Notes under the pieces: generated by a model
What the model saw: only the letters and a program-made list of their open reading frames with translations
What the model was told of the DNA's origin: nothing
Database searches by the model: none
Origin: ZC4RG30 sp964417875
GTDB lineage: Bacteria > Pseudomonadota > Gammaproteobacteria > Steroidobacterales > Steroidobacteraceae
DNA: 23,447 nt
Assembly (NCBI GenBank): GCA_964417875.1
Contig: CAYQJU010000042.1
Location: 1-23,447, forward strand
Direction: 5' to 3'
Translations under genes and position numbers: made by a program
Shown: positions 23,304 through 23,447 of the stretch, in pieces
How positions within the stretch are numbered: position 1 is the first letter of the stretch
How the letters are laid out: every line of letters begins with the position of its first letter

Positions 23304-23447
23304 TGCGCTGCTGCGAGCTTTTGATGAGGCCGCGGTGAAAGCCCGACCACGGGTACGTCCGAAGCCTTTTCAGCAAGTGATCCAGGAGCTGGAGGAGATG
23401 GCGAAGTTCGCCTCTGCCATCCCCAAGGCCCGAAGATCGTCGGCTGG
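23269..23447 (+). CDS. unknown small protein overlapping the nucleotidyltransferase gene, cut by window end
   Basis: An open frame from ATG 23269 runs off the right edge (59 codons visible). It overlaps the nucleotidyltransferase gene by 35 nt in another frame, so translation is probably coupled, with AAGG just upstream. The visible product is charged and largely helical: MEEQQDKTARIDALLRAF, then an Arg/Pro segment and a Glu-rich helix (QQVIQELEEMAKF). I do not recognise it. The arrangement suggests a partner protein, possibly a cognate antitoxin, but that is inference. Confidence 0.6.
   Translation, partial: MEEQQDKTARIDALLRAFDEAAVKARPRVRPKPFQQVIQELEEMAKFASAIPKARRSSA

Noticed and set aside
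1..23447. CRISPR array, insertion sequence or prophage
   Set aside because: No regularly spaced direct repeats, transposase motifs or phage structural genes were seen.

Overview
The window is dense, high-GC bacterial chromosome. Nearly every gene lies on the minus strand; the plus strand carries the aminotransferase, tRNA-Asn and the two genes at the right edge. The divergent uvrB/aminotransferase pair beside tRNA-Asn, a full System I cytochrome c maturation operon (ccmABCDEFGHI) and CueR-type copper control suggest a proteobacterium, probably a gammaproteobacterium (Xanthomonadales, Nevskiales or Steroidobacter-like). That placement is inference. No stretch over 300 bases lacks a gene.

Left part (1-8.3 kb): a truncated tRNA-Val(GAC), uvrB, a class I aminotransferase divergent from uvrB, and tRNA-Asn(GTT). 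Then on the minus strand come an MFS transporter, an exported methyltransferase-like protein, 5-formyltetrahydrofolate cyclo-ligase, a short-chain dehydrogenase carrying a Tat/lipoprotein leader, and a 2OG-Fe(II) oxygenase.

Middle (8.3-17.5 kb): a lipoprotein quinohemoprotein (PQQ plus haem c) dehydrogenase lies directly downstream of a nine-gene ccm operon. Six of the eight ccm junctions are 4-nt start/stop overlaps (ATGA or GTGA). The operon starts 14 nt after the CCA end of tRNA-Leu(TAA), so tRNA and operon very probably share a transcript. Ccm attaches haem to CxxCH proteins in the periplasm; the dehydrogenase next to it is a likely client and carries the Asp-Tyr-Asp signature of lanthanide-dependent enzymes.

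Right part (17.5-23.4 kb): a DUF411 metal-binding lipoprotein, then a translationally coupled operon merR > copper P1B-ATPase > membrane-anchored MutS-like ATPase. It is driven by a textbook MerR-type promoter with a 20-bp spacer and a perfect 22-bp dyad. Diverging from it is a nucleotidyltransferase-fold gene whose apparent ATG lies inside that promoter, followed by an overlapping unknown ORF cut by the window edge; this pair resembles a toxin/defence-like accessory module. The least explained unit is the MutS-like ATPase coupled to copper export, together with the shared merR/nucleotidyltransferase control region.
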